Assembly: GCF_013385825.1 (NCBI RefSeq) | Contig: NZ_JACAPG010000014.1 | Location: forward strand, 62,001-126,000 | Length of the DNA: 64,000 nucleotides | Direction of reading: 5' to 3' | DNA from: Pseudomonas reactans | Lineage (GTDB): Bacteria; Pseudomonadota; Gammaproteobacteria; Pseudomonadales; Pseudomonadaceae | Part shown: in pieces, positions 7,723-15,854 of the stretch | Position numbering within the stretch: position 1 is the stretch's first letter | Layout: each line of letters starts with the position of its first letter | Position numbers and translations under genes: made by a program | The notes under the pieces: generated by a model | The model's database searches: none | Told to the model about the DNA's origin: nothing | Seen by the model: the letters and a program-made list of their open reading frames with translations, nothing else

Positions 7723-8283
7723 TCAACAATGAACCAGGATTTCGTCGGTCTTCATCACGGCGGCATAGTCCATCGCCAGGTTGCTCAGCGACAGCGCATG
7801 CACGTCTTCAGCAGGCCACAGGCGCCCGGACAAATCGGTTTGATCGAAGGTGTAGCACGCATCCGAAACCACCGTCACCGCAAAACTAAGGTTGCCGCCG
7901 GAGCGTGCCGTGGCCTCGACCGAGTTGTTGGTGATCACGCCGACGATCACCAGTTGCCGGATCCCGCGTGCATGCAGCCAGCGTTCCAGCCCTGAGGCGA
8001 CGAAGGCATCCGGAACGTTCTTTTCGACCACATGTTCATGTGCCAGCGGTTGCAGCGCGGGCTGGAATTCGCAACCCGGTTGACCCGGCCAGAACACCGA
8101 ATCGGGCGAGCGGGACATGTGCCGGATGTGAACAACAGGGCGGTCGGATTGACGCCAGGCTGTCAGCAGACGCTGTATCTGCACTTCGGCGTCGGGGTTG
8201 TTGCGTCGACCTAGCTTTGGCTGGTTCATACCTTGCTGCATGTCGATGATCAGCAGTGCAGCGTTGCTGGTTAACGGTTGCAT
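7723..8283 (-). CDS. Isochorismatase-fold hydrolase with Ser at the nucleophile position
   Basis: A 186-aa protein of the isochorismatase/nicotinamidase superfamily. Asp14 (LIIDMQ) and the lysine of VEKNVPDAF match two of the usual Asp-Lys-Cys triad. The third motif reads GVITNNSVEATAR, with Ser (codon TCG) where amidohydrolases have Cys. A serine or glycine here is typical of members that are not thiol amidases, so nicotinamidase activity is unlikely. The ATG at 8283 follows a strong AAAGGAGG. It converges on the Nudix gene, with 9 nt between the stops. Confidence 0.85.
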   Translation of the reverse strand: MQPLTSNAALLIIDMQQGMNQPKLGRRNNPDAEVQIQRLLTAWRQSDRPVVHIRHMSRSPDSVFWPGQPGCEFQPALQPLAHEHVVEKNVPDAFVASGLERWLHARGIRQLVIVGVITNNSVEATARSGGNLSFAVTVVSDACYTFDQTDLSGRLWPAEDVHALSLSNLAMDYAAVMKTDEILVHC

Positions 8284-8385
8284 GGCACCTCCTTTTGCGG
8301 GTGAGGCCCGAAACATACCACGACGGTAAACGGTCATGAAGGTTGGGTTTACTTGAAGGACATTGACGGAATAAGGATTAGATCA

Positions 8386-8931
8386 ATGATTCGCAAAGCG
8401 TTACCTGGCGACGCCAACGCCATCGCCCAGGTGCATATCCGCAGTTGGCAGGCAGCCTATCGTGACCTGATGCCTGCCGAGTTTTTGAATGGCTTGGACG
8501 CAACGCTGGCCCGGCGAGAATCCTTCTGGGTTCGCTCGATTGAGTCGGGGGAGTCCGATGTGTGGGTCGCGGAGCTGGACGGGCACGTTGTCGGCTGGAT
8601 ATCGGTCGGTGCCAGTCGTGACGAAGAAGCTGCCGGAGCAAACACCGGTGAGGTCATGGCCATTTATGTTTTAGCCAGGTATTGGCAAGCCGGCGTTGGG
8701 CTGGCGTTGTGGAACGCGGGCCTGCAGTTCTTGATAGAGCAAGGGTATGAGTGTTTGACGCTTTGGGTGTTGAGCCGTAATGAAAGAGCTGTCCGATTTT
8801 ATCGCAGGGCGGGCTGCGTAGCGGATGCAGGGAGTGAGCGCACTCTTCAGCGGGGCGGCGCAACACTGGAGGAAGTGCGGTATCGGTTAATCTATGCTGC
8901 ACAAAAAGGGGAGGTCCATGACGGAACATGA
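8386..8931 (+). CDS. GNAT family N-acetyltransferase
   Basis: A 181-aa acetyl-CoA-dependent acyltransferase. Motif A is seen as VMAIYVLARYWQAGVGLALW (about 90-110; the usual RGxGxG is reduced to QAGVGLA), and motif B as LTLWVLSRNERAVRFYRRAG (about 125-145), typical of the fold. ATG 8386 is chosen for the ATAAGGA upstream and because MIRKALPGDANAIAQVH is a normal GNAT start. The substrate is unknown. It diverges from the isochorismatase-like gene. Confidence 0.88.
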   Translation: MIRKALPGDANAIAQVHIRSWQAAYRDLMPAEFLNGLDATLARRESFWVRSIESGESDVWVAELDGHVVGWISVGASRDEEAAGANTGEVMAIYVLARYWQAGVGLALWNAGLQFLIEQGYECLTLWVLSRNERAVRFYRRAGCVADAGSERTLQRGGATLEEVRYRLIYAAQKGEVHDGT

Positions 8932-9112
8932 ATTATTTTGGCAGATTTAATTGAGCGTCGCCGTAGTAGGTACGCTGGGGCACTTATGAATGACTCGGTT
9001 GAGGACTATTGCCTGTGAGTATTGACCTGTGAGGATACTGAGCTGGTCCAGCTGTAGCCAGAGAGGCTAGGTATCTACGATTTCTTACATTCAGGAGCGC
9101 ACGCTCATGACC

Positions 9113-9137
9113 GACCGCTTCCGACCCATAGCGGCCA
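9113..9137 (-). repeat. Interspersed intergenic repeat, copy 1
   Basis: On the minus strand this reads GCTATGGGTCGGAAGCGGTC, matching 16 of 20 bases of GCTTTGGGCCGAAAGCGGCC at 9651-9670 in the opposite orientation. The two copies bracket the immunity-like gene. The 277-base gap 8932-9208 holds no gene that I can recognise, only this repeat. Confidence 0.5.
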
Positions 9138-9208
9138 TACACGAAGGCTCAGCTACAACACGTGTAAATGCGGTTTAGTGGATGAGATTCAGTGTATTTT
9201 TGGCCCGC

Positions 9209-9547
9209 TCACCACAGCAATGCCTCAACTTCATCATATTTCTCAGCGACCTTAAGGAAGGGTTCCGCCCAACCACTGCTGAGGCTGACTTCTTGCAGGG
9301 GACCGGTTGGAGCAAACAGAACTGCAAATTTTAGCCTTTCGGGTAACACGCCAGACTTCAGCGTACTGACCAACCCTAGCAATTCTTTTTTTGCCTGTGC
9401 TTCGTCCTCCCAACTTGACCAGCAGAAGTCATTGTCCGGAAGAGAAATAAGCTCAATGGCTGCTTCAAGAACATGGATGAGACTTTCAATAGGGAAGTCG
9501 TGATTTAACTCGCCATGAATCAGCTGCCTTGCACGATCCAAATTCAT
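9209..9547 (-). CDS. Small acidic protein, possible polymorphic-toxin immunity protein
   Basis: A 112-aa acidic, cytoplasmic protein without signal or membrane segment. It is visibly lower in GC than its neighbours and lies in an accessory patch. Its size, acidity and character (WSSWEDEAQAKKELL, EKYDEVEALLW) resemble stand-alone immunity proteins of toxin systems, but I do not recognise a named family and no toxin is nearby. The start ATG at 9547 overlaps the stop of the preceding truncated frame by 4 bases (ATGA), so translation could be coupled. Confidence 0.6.
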   Translation of the reverse strand: MNLDRARQLIHGELNHDFPIESLIHVLEAAIELISLPDNDFCWSSWEDEAQAKKELLGLVSTLKSGVLPERLKFAVLFAPTGPLQEVSLSSGWAEPFLKVAEKYDEVEALLW

Positions 9548-9762
9548 AGGGTGACTGCCTTCTTCCTGTTTGTGGCGGTTAAAACAGCATTGAGGCTAGC
9601 GCGTACAGGGATGGAGAAACAAGGGAGAAGCCCCCTATTTCCGAACGTCTGCTTTGGGCCGAAAGCGGCCGAAACCGAGTGCTCTGCAAGAAGCTCACGG
9701 AAAGTCTGTATGCCAGGGTCAGAGTCCATGGCTCCGTATCTGCGACTGACGTGATAGCCCAT
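9544..9762 (-). pseudogene. Truncated immunity-like gene fused to repeat sequence
   Basis: The first 28 codons (MGYHVSRRYGAMDSDPG, then IQTFRELLAEH) look like the start of a small Pseudomonas protein family that I associate with immunity proteins. From about codon 29 the frame runs into sequence containing the interspersed repeat at 9648-9670, and the encoded tail (FGPKQTFGNRGLLPCF) looks like translated intergenic repeat. I read this as a gene whose 3' end was replaced. It still ends in an ATGA overlap with the 9547 gene. The family link is from memory and uncertain. Confidence 0.5.
9648..9670 (+). repeat. Interspersed intergenic repeat, copy 2
   Basis: GCTTTGGGCCGAAAGCGGCC (9651-9670) is inverted relative to the copy at 9113-9137 and lies within the degraded part of the truncated gene. 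Confidence 0.5.
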
Positions 9763-9777
9763 ATTTACCTCGTGTGT

Positions 9778-10410
9778 TCAGGTGGGATTTAGCGCATTCA
9801 CATACGCACGAAACATATCCGCCATCCCGTGCGCATAAACTGCAATTTCTTCCGCCGTTCGCGGACTGTTGGAGAACTCCTTCCCGACTGAACTGAGGGT
9901 GGTCAGGATCAAATCACTGGCCAACGTACGCGTGTCAACCGACACCTCAGGCAACAACTCCAGCATGAACCCCTTGAACGCCTGCCGTCCCGCCGCGCGC
10001 ACCTCCAGGGCCTCCGGCGCATCACGGTAGATCGGCGCCGCATCGTTCAGCGCCCCGCGCATTTGCGCTTCTTCGCATTCTGACTGGATAAAGGCGTGCA
10101 CCACGCTACGCAAACGTTGCAGCGGCGTCTCGTCGTGGTTTTCCAGGATGCCGCGCAGCATCTGGGTGGTCTGCTGCCACTCCTCACTCTGCAACCGGAA
10201 CAGAATCGCCGCTTTGTTGGGGAAGTACTGGTACACCGACCCCACGCTCACGCCGGCCTTTTCCGCGACCCGTGCGGTGGTGAAACGTGTGGCGCCTTCC
10301 TTGGCCAAAACCTGAATAGCCGCTTGCAGAATCGCCGCCACCAACTCGGTGGAACGAGCCTGTTGCGGCTGTTTGCGCGTGGAAATACGTGGGGTCTGGC
10401 GGCTGGTCAT
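9778..10410 (-). CDS. TetR family transcriptional regulator
   Basis: A 210-aa repressor. The N-terminal helix-turn-helix is clear: ATRFTTARVAEKAGVSVGSV followed by YQYFPNKAAILF (about 45-75). The ligand domain follows. The ATG at 10410 has GGAG upstream, and a further in-frame start at 10428 is less likely. It diverges from the O-methyltransferase/SDR/MFS genes. Two ATGCGA...TCGCAT palindromes in the gap are probable operators, so it most likely represses that unit and itself. Confidence 0.92.
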   Translation of the reverse strand: MTSRQTPRISTRKQPQQARSTELVAAILQAAIQVLAKEGATRFTTARVAEKAGVSVGSVYQYFPNKAAILFRLQSEEWQQTTQMLRGILENHDETPLQRLRSVVHAFIQSECEEAQMRGALNDAAPIYRDAPEALEVRAAGRQAFKGFMLELLPEVSVDTRTLASDLILTTLSSVGKEFSNSPRTAEEIAVYAHGMADMFRAYVNALNPT

Positions 10411-10449
10411 TCGGGGCTCCTGAAGCAAGGCTAATGCGAATAGCGAAGG

Positions 10450-10466
10450 ATGCGAATCACTCGCAT
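10450..10466. promoter_or_regulatory. TetR-type operator 1
   Basis: ATGCGA-ATCAC-TCGCAT, with perfect 6-bp arms, in the tetR / methyltransferase gap. It shares both half-sites with operator 2. Confidence 0.75.
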
Positions 10467-10473
10467 ACTTTTA

Positions 10474-10493
10474 ATGCGACGAATTAGTCGCAT
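10474..10493. promoter_or_regulatory. TetR-type operator 2
   Basis: ATGCGAC-GAATTA-GTCGCAT, with perfect 7-bp arms. It ends 28 nt before the methyltransferase start and is about 25 bp centre to centre from operator 1. Confidence 0.75.
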
Positions 10494-10521
10494 CTTAGTC
10501 CCAACTCACTGGAAATCAATT

Positions 10522-11178
10522 ATGTCGAGCCTGACCACCGCGCCTCTGGCGCCCCTGATTGAACGTCTTTATGCCCAGGCCGATGCGGCCACCAGCCCAC
10601 TGCTGAACTCGGTCTCTCAGGCAGAACGCGAGCGGCTGATGCACAGTAAAACCGAGTATGTGGCGCTGTATTCGATGCTCAAGGACCTGTGGCTGCCCGT
10701 GTCGCAGGACACCGGCAAGCTGCTCTACATGCTGGCGCGCAGCAACAAGGCGCGGGCGATTGTCGAGTTTGGCACTTCGTTTGGGTTGTCGACCTTGTTC
10801 CTGGCTGCCGCGCTGCGTGACAACGGCGGCGGTGTGCTGATCGGCAGCGAATTCGAAGCCTCGAAGATCGCCCTGGCGCGCGAGCATTTCATCGAAGGCG
10901 GCGTGAGCGACCTGATCCACATTCGTGAAGGTGACGCGCTGGTGACCCTGGCCAGCGACCTTCCTGAATCTGTCGACCTGCTTCTGCTGGACGGCGCCAA
11001 GACGCTGTATAGCGACGTGCTGAACCTGGTGGAACCCCACCTTCGTCCTGGCGCATTGGTAGTCGCGGACAACACCGATTATTGCCCTGAATACCTGGCC
11101 TACGTACGCGCCCCGGAGAACGGCTATTTGTCGGTGCCCTTTACCGATGACATAGAACTTTCAATGCGCCTGGGCTAA
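10522..11178 (+). CDS. O-methyltransferase (catechol-type, SAM-dependent)
   Basis: A 218-aa class I methyltransferase of the catechol/caffeoyl-CoA O-methyltransferase family. It shows AIVEFGTSFGLSTLFLAAAL (motif I, about 83-102), an acidic GSEFEASKI strand end, and VDLLLLDGAKTLYSDVLNL with the metal-binding Asp (about 152-170), followed by ADNTDY. ATG 10522 has GGAAAT upstream, and the preceding in-frame codons overlap the operators. The gene is first in a TetR-controlled unit with an SDR and an MFS exporter, which suggests modification and export of a small aromatic or similar compound. Confidence 0.9.
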   Translation: MSSLTTAPLAPLIERLYAQADAATSPLLNSVSQAERERLMHSKTEYVALYSMLKDLWLPVSQDTGKLLYMLARSNKARAIVEFGTSFGLSTLFLAAALRDNGGGVLIGSEFEASKIALAREHFIEGGVSDLIHIREGDALVTLASDLPESVDLLLLDGAKTLYSDVLNLVEPHLRPGALVVADNTDYCPEYLAYVRAPENGYLSVPFTDDIELSMRLG

Positions 11179-11193
11179 TCGAGGACTCAACTC

Positions 11194-12060
11194 ATGCATG
11201 TATTTGTCACGGGAGCCACCGGTTGGGTCGGCTCCGAAGTGGTCAAGGACTTGATCAATGCCGGCTACCTGGTGACCGGCCTGGCTCGCGCCGACGATAA
11301 GGCGCGGGCGCTCGCCGCCACCGGCGCCAAGGTGCTGCGCGGCACCCTGGATGACTTGGACACCTTGCGCCGCGCGGCGTGGACGGCGGATGCGGTGATT
11401 CACACCGCGTTCAATCACGACTTCTCGCGCTTTATCGAAAACTGCGAGCAGGACCGCAGGGTGATTGAGGCTTTTGAGTCGGTGTTGAGAGGTTCGGATA
11501 CGCCGCTGATCGTCACTTCAGGCTTGTCCGGCCTGCCACGCGATGCGGTCGAGGCAGACCTGCCGAATGCCGCATCGCCACGCCAGTCCGAAGCCGCCGC
11601 GAGGGCGCTGGCTGCACGCGGTGTGCGTGCGGCAACGGTGCGCCTGGCGCCGTCGGTGCATGGTGTGGGCGACCACGGTTTCTTGCCGATCCTGATCCGC
11701 CTGGCCCGCGAAACCGGCGTGTCGGCGTATATCGGGGAGGGGCAGAACTGCTGGTCGGGGGTGTACCGCACCGATGCGGCGCGAGTGTATCGCCGGGTGC
11801 TGGACGATGGTCTGAGCCAAGCGGCGTATCACGCGGTCGCGGACCAGGCAGTGCCGTTCAAGGCGATTGCCGAGGTGATCGGGCGGCGGTTGGGCGTACC
11901 GGTGGAATCCCGGCCACGCGAACATTTTGGCTGGTTCGCCAACATGGCCGGCGCCGATATGGCCGTGTCCAGTGAGCAGACCCGTGAACGGTTGAAGTGG
12001 ACACCGGTGGGTCCGGGTTTGCTGGCGGACCTTGATCAAGCCGATTACTTCAGGCGCTGA
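11194..12060 (+). CDS. NAD(P)-dependent atypical/extended SDR (epimerase-like)
   Basis: A 288-aa Rossmann protein. The glycine motif TGATGWVGSEVV is at about residues 7-18, and the next strand (VTGLARADDKARAL) reads as NADP-type. The active-site YxxxK is not obvious, so it may belong to the NmrA-like/atypical SDR group. It starts 15 nt after the methyltransferase and 12 nt before the MFS gene, in one probable TetR-controlled operon. Its role as an oxidoreductase on the same compound as the methyltransferase is inferred. Confidence 0.85.
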   Translation: MHVFVTGATGWVGSEVVKDLINAGYLVTGLARADDKARALAATGAKVLRGTLDDLDTLRRAAWTADAVIHTAFNHDFSRFIENCEQDRRVIEAFESVLRGSDTPLIVTSGLSGLPRDAVEADLPNAASPRQSEAAARALAARGVRAATVRLAPSVHGVGDHGFLPILIRLARETGVSAYIGEGQNCWSGVYRTDAARVYRRVLDDGLSQAAYHAVADQAVPFKAIAEVIGRRLGVPVESRPREHFGWFANMAGADMAVSSEQTRERLKWTPVGPGLLADLDQADYFRR

Positions 12061-12072
12061 AGGAGGATTTTG

Positions 12073-13251
12073 ATGACACAACACAGAACCGTACTGATGA
12101 GTATGTTGCCGATTACGTTGGCGGTGTTCGTCGGTTTCCTGATTATCGGCATGCAGTTGCCCGTGTTGCCTTTGCACCTGAATCAGACATTGGGCATGGG
12201 CACGCTGGTGGTGGGCGTGGTGATTGGTGCGCAGTTCGCGGCGGCGTTGCTGTCGCGGGCCTGGGCCGGCAATTTTGCTGATATGCGTGGCCCCAAGCGC
12301 GCCATGTTGCTGGGCATGCTGGTGGCGGCCAGTTCGGGGTTGTTCTATCTGGCTTCGCTGGCGTTTGTCGATTCGCCGGTGCTGTCGGTTTGGTTGCTGC
12401 TGGCTGGACGTGTGGTGTTGGCACTGGGCGAAAGCCTGGTCATCACCGGCTCCATGGGCTGGGGCATGGGGCGGGTAGGACCACAGAATACCGGTAAGGT
12501 GATGGCCTGGATCGGTATCGCGATCTACGCCGCCTTCGCGCTGGGTGCGCCGTTGGGTGTGGCAATCAACAACCAATGGGGGTTCAGTGGGCTGTCCATT
12601 GCCAGCTTGATCATGCCGTTGTTGGCGGTTGGCATCGTGATCGGTGCGAAGGGCGTTGCACCGACCAGTCAGCGGCGTACGTCGTTCTACTCGGTACTCG
12701 GGGCGGTCTGGCTGCCGGGCTTGGGGCTGGCATTTTCCAGCATCGGCTCTGGCGTGATTGCTGCCTTTGTCGCGCTGCTGTTTGCGTCCAAGGATTGGGG
12801 CAATGCGTCGTTTGCGTTTACCGCGTTCGGGATCGCATTTATCGGTGCGCGGATTTTTTTCGGGCATCTGCCGGACAAGCTCGGCGGTGCGAAGGTTGCG
12901 CTGGTCTGTGTGTTGATCGAAGCGGCGGGGCAATTGCTGATCTGGGGCGCGAATGATCCGTTGATGGCGTACCTGGGCGCAGCGCTCACAGGGTTTGGTT
13001 ATTCGCTGGCGTTCCCAGGGTTTGGAGTGGAAGCGATCAAACGCGCACCGCCGCACACCCGTGGGCTGGCAATGGGCGCGTATGTGGCGTTCCTCGATGT
13101 TTCCCTGGGCATCGCGAGCCCGTTGGCTGGGGCTTTGGCTGGGGCGGCAGGGGTGGCATCGGTGTATTTGGCAGGTGCGGTCGCGGTGGCGCTGTCGGGG
13201 TTGGTCGCTTGGGCGTTGCTGGCAAAAAAACCGTTGCTCAGCGCTTGCTGA
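12073..13251 (+). CDS. MFS efflux transporter (YfcJ/YhhS-like)
   Basis: A 392-aa inner-membrane protein with about 12 hydrophobic helices. The MFS signature after TM2 reads GNFADMRGPKRAMLLG. The family is an arabinose-efflux-like DHA1 group of drug/metabolite exporters. A perfect AGGAGG at 12061-12066 supports ATG 12073 over the in-frame TTG before it. It is last in the TetR-controlled unit, so the repressor probably senses the exported compound. Its 3' end overlaps the convergent lysE-like gene by 14 bases. Confidence 0.9.
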   Translation: MTQHRTVLMSMLPITLAVFVGFLIIGMQLPVLPLHLNQTLGMGTLVVGVVIGAQFAAALLSRAWAGNFADMRGPKRAMLLGMLVAASSGLFYLASLAFVDSPVLSVWLLLAGRVVLALGESLVITGSMGWGMGRVGPQNTGKVMAWIGIAIYAAFALGAPLGVAINNQWGFSGLSIASLIMPLLAVGIVIGAKGVAPTSQRRTSFYSVLGAVWLPGLGLAFSSIGSGVIAAFVALLFASKDWGNASFAFTAFGIAFIGARIFFGHLPDKLGGAKVALVCVLIEAAGQLLIWGANDPLMAYLGAALTGFGYSLAFPGFGVEAIKRAPPHTRGLAMGAYVAFLDVSLGIASPLAGALAGAAGVASVYLAGAVAVALSGLVAWALLAKKPLLSAC

Positions 13252-13858
13252 ACGCCAGCCGTGCAGCGAACAACACAAAGATCAGGCCGGTGGTGCGGTC
13301 CATCCACTGGATGACCTTTTCACGGCGCAGGAAACCGGAAAGCGGTTGTGTAGCACCGATCAATACCAGAGACCACACCAGGCCGAGCACCACATGGATG
13401 CTGACCAGACCGAACGTCCAGAGGATCAAGGGCTGGCCTTGGGGAATGAACTGCGGCAGGAAGGATACGTAGAAAATCCCCACCTTGGGGTTGAGCACGT
13501 TGCCCAGCATGCCCTTGATAAACCAGTTGCCGGCAGGTTTGCCCTCCACCTCGGTGCCCGCCAATGAGCGGCGCGGGCGCAGCAACATGTTCAAGCCCAG
13601 CCAGGCCAAGTACGCGGCGCCGCAGTACTTGAGCAGGTTGAAGGCAACTTCCGACACCGCAATCAACGCACCCAAGCCAAAGGCAACCGCCGCGCCCCAC
13701 AACAGGCAACCGGCGTTGATCCCCAGCGTGGCTTGCAACGCCTGGCGCTTGCCTTCCACCGTGGCGGTCCTGAGCACCAATGCGGTGTCGAGACCGGGCG
13801 TGAGCGTCAGCAGCGTGGCGGCGAAGGTGAAGGCGAGGAGGTTATCGGTGATGGACAT
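13238..13858 (-). CDS. LysE/RhtB family amino-acid exporter
   Basis: A 206-aa membrane protein with about 6 hydrophobic segments. The family signature at the N-terminus reads TLTPGLDTALVLRTA (about 18-32) and the second conserved stretch GMLGNVLNPKVGIFYVSFLP (about 113-132). Members export amino acids or homoserine lactones. The ribosome site before ATG 13858 is weak. It converges on the MFS gene. Confidence 0.9.
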   Translation of the reverse strand: MSITDNLLAFTFAATLLTLTPGLDTALVLRTATVEGKRQALQATLGINAGCLLWGAAVAFGLGALIAVSEVAFNLLKYCGAAYLAWLGLNMLLRPRRSLAGTEVEGKPAGNWFIKGMLGNVLNPKVGIFYVSFLPQFIPQGQPLILWTFGLVSIHVVLGLVWSLVLIGATQPLSGFLRREKVIQWMDRTTGLIFVLFAARLAFSKR

Positions 13859-13926
13859 GGGGGATTCATGATTGGCTGGGCGTTACACCCAGCATATAGG
13901 CAATAGCGGAGAGCGAGCGAGCTTGT

Positions 13927-14061
13927 TGTGGCGAGCAGGCTTGCCCTGCGGTGGGCTGCGAAGCAGCCCCAAAACCAGGCACTGATGTGCGGCTGATACA
14001 CTGCGGCCCATATTGATGGGGCTGCTGCGCAGCCCAACGCAGGGCAAGCCTGCTCGCCACA
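13927..14061. repeat. REPIN (paired inverted REP elements), 'TGTGGCGAG' type
   Basis: TGTGGCGAGCAGGCTTGCCC at the left end and GGGCAAGCCTGCTCGCCACA at the right end are perfect reverse complements (20 bp). Inside them GGGCTGC...GCAGCCC words repeat. The 268-base gap 13859-14126 holds this element and nothing else that I recognise. Confidence 0.88.
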
Positions 14062-14126
14062 GGGAGCTACAGTTAGCCAGACTCATTACAGAGAACCTGG
14101 CTCACCACAGAGCAGTAAACGAAGGC

Positions 14127-15692
14127 TCAGCGATTGAACCGCTCTACCAACGCATACTGGGTGGACGCGTTGTTCGTCAGCTCCTTGCTCAGGTCCGTGG
14201 ATTGATGGGCTTGTATCGACGTCTGGTCGGCCAGTTCGGCGATGGTGGTGATGTTGCGGCTGATTTCCTCGGCGACCGCGCTCTGTTCCTCGGTAGCGGC
14301 GGCGATCTGGGTGGTCATGTCGGTGATATGGGACACGGCTTCGCTGATGCCGACCAGCGCCTGGTCCGCCTCCAGCACCCAGGCCACGCCTTCCTGGGCC
14401 TGGCGTTGGCCGTGTTCCATGCTTTGCACGGCATTGTTGGAGGACGCCTGCAGCTGGGTGATCAACCCGTGGATCTGGGTGGTGGACTGGGACGTGCGTT
14501 GTGCCAGTTGCCGCACTTCGTCGGCCACCACGGCAAAACCACGGCCTTGCTCGCCGGCACGCGCTGCTTCGATGGCGGCGTTGAGGGCCAGCAGGTTGGT
14601 CTGGTCGGCAATGCCTTTGATCACATCCACCACGCTGCCGATTTCGTCGCTGTCCTTGGCCAATTGCGCCACGGTGGCGCCGGTTTCGCTGACCACCGCT
14701 GACAGGCGTTCGATCGCCTCACGGGTGTCGCGGGCCACTTCGCGTCCGCGCCCGGTCAGGACGTTGGCTTGCTGGGTGGCGTCGGCGGTGCGTTGCACGT
14801 GGCTGGCGACTTCCTGGGTGGTGGCGGCCATCTGGTTGACAGCGGCCGAGACCTGTTCGGTTTCGACACGCTGGCGGTCCAGGCCCTTGGAGCTGGCGGT
14901 GGCCAACTGATCGGATTGCCCGGCGAGGGCGCTCAGTTGCTCGGCGCTGTCCTGCAGGCGGGTGAGGCAGGTCTTCAGACGTGCGTTCTGGCTGAGAAAC
15001 GCCGTTTCGAGACGTGCCTGTGGCCCGCTGGCGTCGCTGTACATCTGCGCGATCAAGGCATCCGAGGTCGAGGGCTCCACACCGTGCAACAGACGCAATG
15101 TGCTGCCTTGACGCGAGCGTAAGCAGAGCACGCCCACCGGGATTGCAACTGCAACGGTCACAGCAATGGCGACGGGCGCGCTAAGGAACAAACCGGCGAG
15201 ACAGCCAGTAAGCCCGGTTGTCACATACGGCACACAACTGATGGCCGCCGGCAGCCAGGCATCCTGCCGCGGAACGGCCGGTTTGCCTTGGCTGATGCGC
15301 CGGTACAGGGCCTGGGCCCGACGGATTTCATCCGCCGTGGGTTTGACCCGCACGGACTCGAAACCCACGACTTTGCTGCCATCGAAGATCGGTGTGACGT
15401 AGGCGTTGACCCAATAATGATCGCCGTTTTTCGAGCGGTTCTTGACGATGCCCATCCAAGGCAGGCCTTGCTTGAGTGCACTCCACATGTGCGCAAACAC
15501 GGCGGGGGGCACATCGGGGTGACGCACGATGTTCTGCGGGGCGCCAATCAAATCGGCGCGTTCAAAGCCGCTGATCTCGACAAAGGCATCGTTGCAGTAA
15601 GTGATGACACCTCGGACATCCGTGGCGGAGATGAGTTTTTGCGAAGGCGCGAGGGAAATCTCACGCTGTGTTACGGGCTGGTTATTGCGCAT
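14127..15692 (-). CDS. PAS-domain methyl-accepting chemotaxis protein (Aer-like)
   Basis: A 521-aa receptor. The N-terminal PAS domain (about 20-120) has TDVRGVITYCNDAFVEISGF and the WMGIVKNRSKNGDHYWVNAY stretch typical of Aer. A hydrophobic segment follows at about 155-195 with no periplasmic domain, then the cytoplasmic signalling domain with the hairpin tip IADQTNLLALNAAIEAARAG near 370-390. By family it senses redox state or energy through FAD bound to PAS. GGGAG stands before ATG 15692. No chemotaxis genes are adjacent, as is usual for orphan receptors. Confidence 0.92.
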   Translation of the reverse strand: MRNNQPVTQREISLAPSQKLISATDVRGVITYCNDAFVEISGFERADLIGAPQNIVRHPDVPPAVFAHMWSALKQGLPWMGIVKNRSKNGDHYWVNAYVTPIFDGSKVVGFESVRVKPTADEIRRAQALYRRISQGKPAVPRQDAWLPAAISCVPYVTTGLTGCLAGLFLSAPVAIAVTVAVAIPVGVLCLRSRQGSTLRLLHGVEPSTSDALIAQMYSDASGPQARLETAFLSQNARLKTCLTRLQDSAEQLSALAGQSDQLATASSKGLDRQRVETEQVSAAVNQMAATTQEVASHVQRTADATQQANVLTGRGREVARDTREAIERLSAVVSETGATVAQLAKDSDEIGSVVDVIKGIADQTNLLALNAAIEAARAGEQGRGFAVVADEVRQLAQRTSQSTTQIHGLITQLQASSNNAVQSMEHGQRQAQEGVAWVLEADQALVGISEAVSHITDMTTQIAAATEEQSAVAEEISRNITTIAELADQTSIQAHQSTDLSKELTNNASTQYALVERFNR

Positions 15693-15854
15693 TCCGACTA
15701 CTCCCTGGTTGCCCTCAGTCCATCGGCGCCATCTGCGAAAAGGTTAATCCACATTGGCCAATTCGCCAGCCACTGGTCAAAAGCCTGAAACTTCCCGGTG
15801 AAACCCCTCATAATGGCGGCCATTTTTGTTTAGCCGTTATTCTGGTGTGCCCCC

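Noticed and set aside
11518..13278. 586-codon minus-strand frame across the SDR and MFS genes
   Set aside because: Arg/His/Gln-rich shadow of two well-supported plus-strand genes, with no motifs.
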